24,101 nucleotides of DNA from JBEKTY01 sp049515555 (GTDB lineage Bacteria; Planctomycetota; Planctomycetia; Pirellulales; Thermoguttaceae). Numbering within the stretch: position 1 is the first letter of the stretch; every line of letters begins with the position of its first letter. A program made the translations under genes and the position numbers. Under the pieces are notes generated by a model, which had not been told where the DNA came from, searched no databases, and saw nothing but the letters and a program-made list of their open reading frames with translations. The stretch spans positions 1 through 24,101 of the forward strand of contig JBEKTY010000127.1 of assembly GCA_049515555.1 (NCBI GenBank), written 5' to 3'. Positions 22,501 to 24,101 of the stretch are shown one piece after another.

Positions 22501-24101
22501 CGGCGCATCCCAGACCTGGACCAACAGCTCATCCAGCTTGCTGACCGTCTCGGGCAGCGTCAGCAACGGCGGCAACACGCTCACGCTGGCCGGCTCGGGC
22601 AACACCACGATTTCGGGCGCCATCGGCGGCGGCAGCGGCGGAGTGCTCGCCGCCGGCAGCGGCCTGGTCGTGCTCAGCGGCGCCAACACCTACACCGGCG
22701 GCACCACCGTCAGCGGCGGCACTTTGACGCTTTCGGGCAACGGTTCCATCAACGGAACCAGCGCCATCACGGTGGGATCGGGCACCACGCTGCTGGTCGA
22801 CAACCGGGGAACCGCCAATAACGCCCGCATCGCCGACGCCGCCGGCATTACACTCAACGGCGGCACGTTCTCGCTCTTGGGCAATAACTCGGCCGCCAGC
22901 AGCGAGACCGTGGGTGCCCTGACCATCGGTCCGGGTGTTTCCACGGTGACGATTTCCCGCGGCACCAGCTCGAGCTACAATGCGGCGCTCGTTTTCGGCA
23001 GCAACACCGCCTCTCTAGCTAGTGACCTGGCTTGGACAGCCGCCAACATCGGCAGCATGGTGAACTTCACCGCCACGACTCCCGGCCAAGGGGGCCCCGG
23101 TGGCGCCTATACCGGCGGCGGGATTACCACTGCCCCCGGCGACTACATCTCCTTCGGCGGGGCCGCCAACGCCGGTGCGCCCTCCATCAACGATCCCTCC
23201 GCAGCTATCGTGGTCAACGGGCACTCGTTCGCGCGCTATAGCCATAGCAACGGCATGCACGAGGAAACCGCCAACTCCGCGGGGAACATCAGCAATTTCT
23301 CCTACGAGTTGGGCGCGGCGCCTGCCAATGCCAACGTGGTGATTAACGGCACGACCGCCACGTCTTGCAGCAGCAAAACGATCAACGATCTGATGGTGCA
23401 GTGCGCTACGGCGCAAACGAGCACCCTCACCGGCACGCTTAACATCATGAACAACGGCAGCGGAATGGGAACGCCCCTGGACGCCAACGGCGGCATCCTG
23501 GTTAGCGGCGCCGCCCCCTTCGCCCCCAGCGGCGGCTACACGATCAACGGCGGCACGATCACCTCGGGCAACTCCGGCACCAACTCGACGCTGTACACCT
23601 GGATCGACTCGAACACGACCACGATCAACTCGGTGATCGCCGACATTGGCGGCGGTGCAATAACGCTGCTGGCCAAGGCCGGCAGCGGCACGCTGGTCCT
23701 CGGCGGCGCCAATACCTACAGTGGGGGCACGGCCCTCGACCAAGGCGTGCTGAACTTCGCCAGCGGCGCCCTGCCGCATGGCGCGTCCGGCATCAATTTC
23801 TACGGCGGCACGCTGCAATGGGCCACCGGCAACACCCAGGACATCTCCGCCGGCATTGCGCCCGTCGCCGGCGGTCAAACCGCCATCCTCGACACCAATA
23901 ACAACAACGTCAGCTTCGCGACGGGGCTGTCCGGCAGCGGTGGACTTGTCAAGGCCGGCAGCGGCGTTCTGACGCTCGCCGCCGCCAACACCTATTCGGG
24001 CGGCACCACGATCAGCGGCGGCACGCTCCAGGTGGGCAGCGGCGGCACGGCGGGCAGCTTGGGCAGCGGGCCGGTGGCCAATTCCGCGCAGTTGCTCTTC
24101 A
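16562..24101 (+). CDS. Giant secreted FGE-sulfatase-fold protein with PATR repeats (3' end outside window)
   Basis: The frame stays open for 2513 codons from ATG 16562 to the window edge; I checked it line by line. AGGAAGG (16549-16555) lies 6 nt before the start. The signal peptide (about 1-29) ends SARA-DV. Residues about 30-395 resemble the formylglycine-generating-enzyme/sulfatase-modifying fold: AMSKYDVTSAQYCQFLNAVA, LPVNWDSWGDAARYANWL, YWIPTENEWYKAAYYK, DQGGDLYNFTE, VLRGGSF, and closing HGRTFRLATA. From about 400 onward comes a Gly/Thr/Ser/Asn-rich beta-helix-like region with at least ten PATR motifs of the form GTLTLxGANTYxGGTT, near bases 18103, 18883, 19225, 19430, 20206, 21280, 21586, 22660, 23686 and 23956. 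WNGG/YWTG...NW modules recur at about 17743, 20797 and 22171. It is probably a surface protein; the FGE fold may bind or anchor rather than catalyse. Any C-terminal anchor is not visible. Confidence 0.85.
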   Translation, partial: MSGRRCCPLRVVVWCSIVVALAGAGSARADVFNMPSGQTSMQFVNVGDPGNTGDTVKMNGQNLLIQEGYDTSSGYGPVSYSYAMSKYDVTSAQYCQFLNAVAKSDPYGLYNIGMATGGGAPAAGPVACGIIQSGSPGSYSYRVATTSDSPDGTHYFPACTANLPVNWDSWGDAARYANWLQNGQPTGPEGAGTTETGAYTLNGMFGAASTSNPVITTAYDMALFGVTRNAGAKYWIPTENEWYKAAYYKGGGTNSGYWFYPTQASSSNPPVSTLSISGTNNANYSSSGYTTPATGSPAVNWILTPVGYYAGSPSHYGTYDQGGDLYNFTETPVTQSNSNANMDEGQFVYVLRGGSFHHGAPDEEASNWRYGAEPAKPAHGRTFRLATAFVPLWNGGAANDNWSTVGNWSGDAAPSSGISVQFGGLAGGSAANNNDFTAGTQFNGIAFTAAAPSYNLQGNAVNLAGPVQNQSSNSQAIGLNITLVAGGGTFDPGTAGLTLSGSVGGAGSLTKIGAGTLTITGNNTYSGGTTVTSGTLQVAGSGSLPASGALAVGGGTFSFAGAGPQTVNGLTVNPGQSVVVNTSAGATPVLTLGSVARSVGGTLDFATAQNTSNEISTTFRNVNGIIGGWATQGGTATWAVGSPDGTTPTTVTGLAAGSYTPSVAATTAPGTAANVDFLSGNTAAWNTQSINSLRFNTAAATTLSLAASNALTLTSGGILVTGTVGNNLSTITGGTLEGASGADLVVIQNNAANGLTIASNIADNTTPTGLTKAGAGTLTLSGANTFTGGVNITAGTLLLGSNGALNNAAGSENAVAFTANSTGTLTLNGHGVVISNLSTSAAPGTPVVQNSSAAATLTVGNAANLSGVFAGQIQDGTGGALSLVKTGTGTLTLAGANTYTGGTTVSSGTLQVGSGGPAGTLGSGAVADAAQLLFNRSDTYVASQAISGVGGLTQIGAGTLILAAANTYSGGTTVSAGTLAVAGSLNATGGLTVGGGSFSFGGAAAQTVNGLTVNPGQSAVANTNPAATPVLTLGPITRNIGGTVDFDTATNASNTNEVTTTFANVNGIIGGWATQGNGATWAVAGSGTATAITGLAAGSYTASVAGTTTPGTAANVDFQASNTTGWGTQSINSLRFNTAAATTLNVTSGKILTDTSGGILVTGIVGSNLSTITGGTIKGASGKDLVVIQNNSSGGLMITSAIADNSTATGLTKSGAGTLTLTGTNSYTGVTSVNQGLLALGPGGSLANTALGVGNNGSGSATLQVYGNYAIGSGGGASLTVSGSTAGQCAVTFNPAETLTSTLTLSGAMTVGSAGNPPLLNFNLGNSSVDTIAASSLTVNAGGAVIGLNQLSGTSIGPGTYNLITFGSGSGLSGLTFAGGATAFSQNGDTFNLVSATGAEQLAVVIPPANAYWTGARGTSWSTLVGSSTNWGSTASGPDTNAIPGGNITNVFFTASSASNYASTTLDGNFGINSLTFNSNATGPCSIGPGSSAYTLTIYGASGITVNAGAGAATISAPLVLGAAQTWTNNSSSLLTISGNSVSNGGNTLTLAGSGNTTISAAINGSGGLTDSSSGTVRLSGANTFSGQTQASAAALLLANASALQNSTYVGGVANGLTFVPLIGTFTLGGLSGSSGLTLSDTGSAAVTLRVGNNGTSTTYSGALSGLGGLTKIGSGLLALTGANTYHAATTVSQGTLALGPGGSLTNTSVTVGNGASGNGLLQVNGSYTIGSGNLTLSGGGSTTGQGALTFNPAETGTSTLTLGGAMTVGSAGYPALLNFNLGNSSVDSIAASSLTVNAGGGIIGLNQLSGMSIVPGTYNLITFSGSGSGLSGLTFAGGATTLSQNGGNFKLLSTGGAEELAVLTPPPNAYWTGARGTSSWSTLAGGSNTNWGSTASGPDTNMFPGANSNIFFTASGAANYANTTLDGNFTVNSLTFNNSGAMGIAAGAPSTNTLTIGGAGGITVNAGAGPPTISAPLAIGASQTWTNSSSSLLTVSGSVSNGGNTLTLAGSGNTTISGAIGGGSGGVLAAGSGLVVLSGANTYTGGTTVSGGTLTLSGNGSINGTSAITVGSGTTLLVDNRGTANNARIADAAGITLNGGTFSLLGNNSAASSETVGALTIGPGVSTVTISRGTSSSYNAALVFGSNTASLASDLAWTAANIGSMVNFTATTPGQGGPGGAYTGGGITTAPGDYISFGGAANAGAPSINDPSAAIVVNGHSFARYSHSNGMHEETANSAGNISNFSYELGAAPANANVVINGTTATSCSSKTINDLMVQCATAQTSTLTGTLNIMNNGSGMGTPLDANGGILVSGAAPFAPSGGYTINGGTITSGNSGTNSTLYTWIDSNTTTINSVIADIGGGAITLLAKAGSGTLVLGGANTYSGGTALDQGVLNFASGALPHGASGINFYGGTLQWATGNTQDISAGIAPVAGGQTAILDTNNNNVSFATGLSGSGGLVKAGSGVLTLAAANTYSGGTTISGGTLQVGSGGTAGSLGSGPVANSAQLLF
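18205..20250 (+). repeat. Internal duplication A in the PATR protein gene
   Basis: Bases about 18205-18930 and 19522-20250 encode clearly related modules of roughly 240 residues. They share QTVNGLTVNPGQS, NVNGIIGGWATQG, TGLAAGSYT, TQSINSLRFNTAAATTL, and SGGILVTG with NLSTITGGT. Differences are scattered substitutions and small indels that preserve the frame. Confidence 0.85.
20276..22640 (+). repeat. Internal duplication B in the PATR protein gene
   Basis: Bases about 20276-21270 and 21658-22640 encode related modules of roughly 330 residues. They share LNFNLGNSSVD, IAASSLTVNAGG, IGLNQLSG, GTYNLITF, NAYWTGARGTS, NWGSTASGPDTN, and NGGNTLTLAGSGNTTIS. Nucleotide similarity is high over long stretches, pointing to a fairly recent duplication. 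Confidence 0.85.

Noticed and set aside
18100..24030. Periodic repeats that could be taken for a CRISPR array
   Set aside because: The repeats are coding, of irregular spacing and variable sequence, and stay in frame as PATR motifs; no cas gene is present.

Overview
The window looks like a Planctomycetota chromosome, probably Pirellulales-like. It is GC-rich. A large secreted protein carries an N-terminal planctomycetal LEPR-type sorting motif (LERLEERTLLS). There are Lpg1974-like and autotransporter-repeat (PATR) surface proteins, and gene ends are littered with palindromic intergenic elements. The lineage is inferred from these hallmarks; no marker gene such as rRNA is present.

Bases 1-4646 (minus strand) hold a tightly overlapping operon of four genes: a small thymidylate-synthase-fold protein, a B12-binding-type radical SAM enzyme, a fusion of a pyruvate-kinase barrel with a thymidylate-kinase-like P-loop domain, and a fusion of a Ham1/RdgB NTP pyrophosphatase with a HIT-type domain that runs off the left edge. 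The junctions are ATGA, ATGA and a 13-nt overlap. Every member is predicted to act on nucleotides or to alkylate carbon. The synthase has Asp where thymidylate synthases have the uracil-reading Asn. The set reads as a self-contained route: modify a pyrimidine NMP, phosphorylate it to NDP and NTP, then hydrolyse or sanitise it. I know of no described pathway with this gene set, and it is the best candidate here for an undescribed system.

Bases 4877-10349 (plus strand) encode a secreted single-HKD phospholipase-D-type nuclease, then, with an ATGA overlap, a 1502-residue multidomain papain-family protease (LEPR motif, CARDB-like, SdrD/Cna-B-like, C1A peptidase, PKD/Big and PATR segments), then a small unknown protein.

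Bases 10532-13625 contain a VTC-domain protein (polyphosphate polymerase family), an outer-membrane beta-barrel and a DUF4956 membrane protein. VTC and DUF4956 are recurrent partners. A TolC-type outer-membrane lipoprotein follows (14206-16008).

Bases 16562-24101 are a single open frame of more than 2500 codons, unfinished at the right edge: signal peptide, formylglycine-generating-enzyme (FGE-sulfatase) fold, then ten or more PATR repeats with two large internal duplications.

The intergenic regions contain several repeat families: a 44-bp near-palindrome found inside two coding regions; a REP-like element in three copies, one of them split by a second cruciform element; GTTAGAAG-type inverted repeats directly behind stop codons; and heptad CAATGAC arrays. 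I saw no tRNA, rRNA, CRISPR array or transposase gene.
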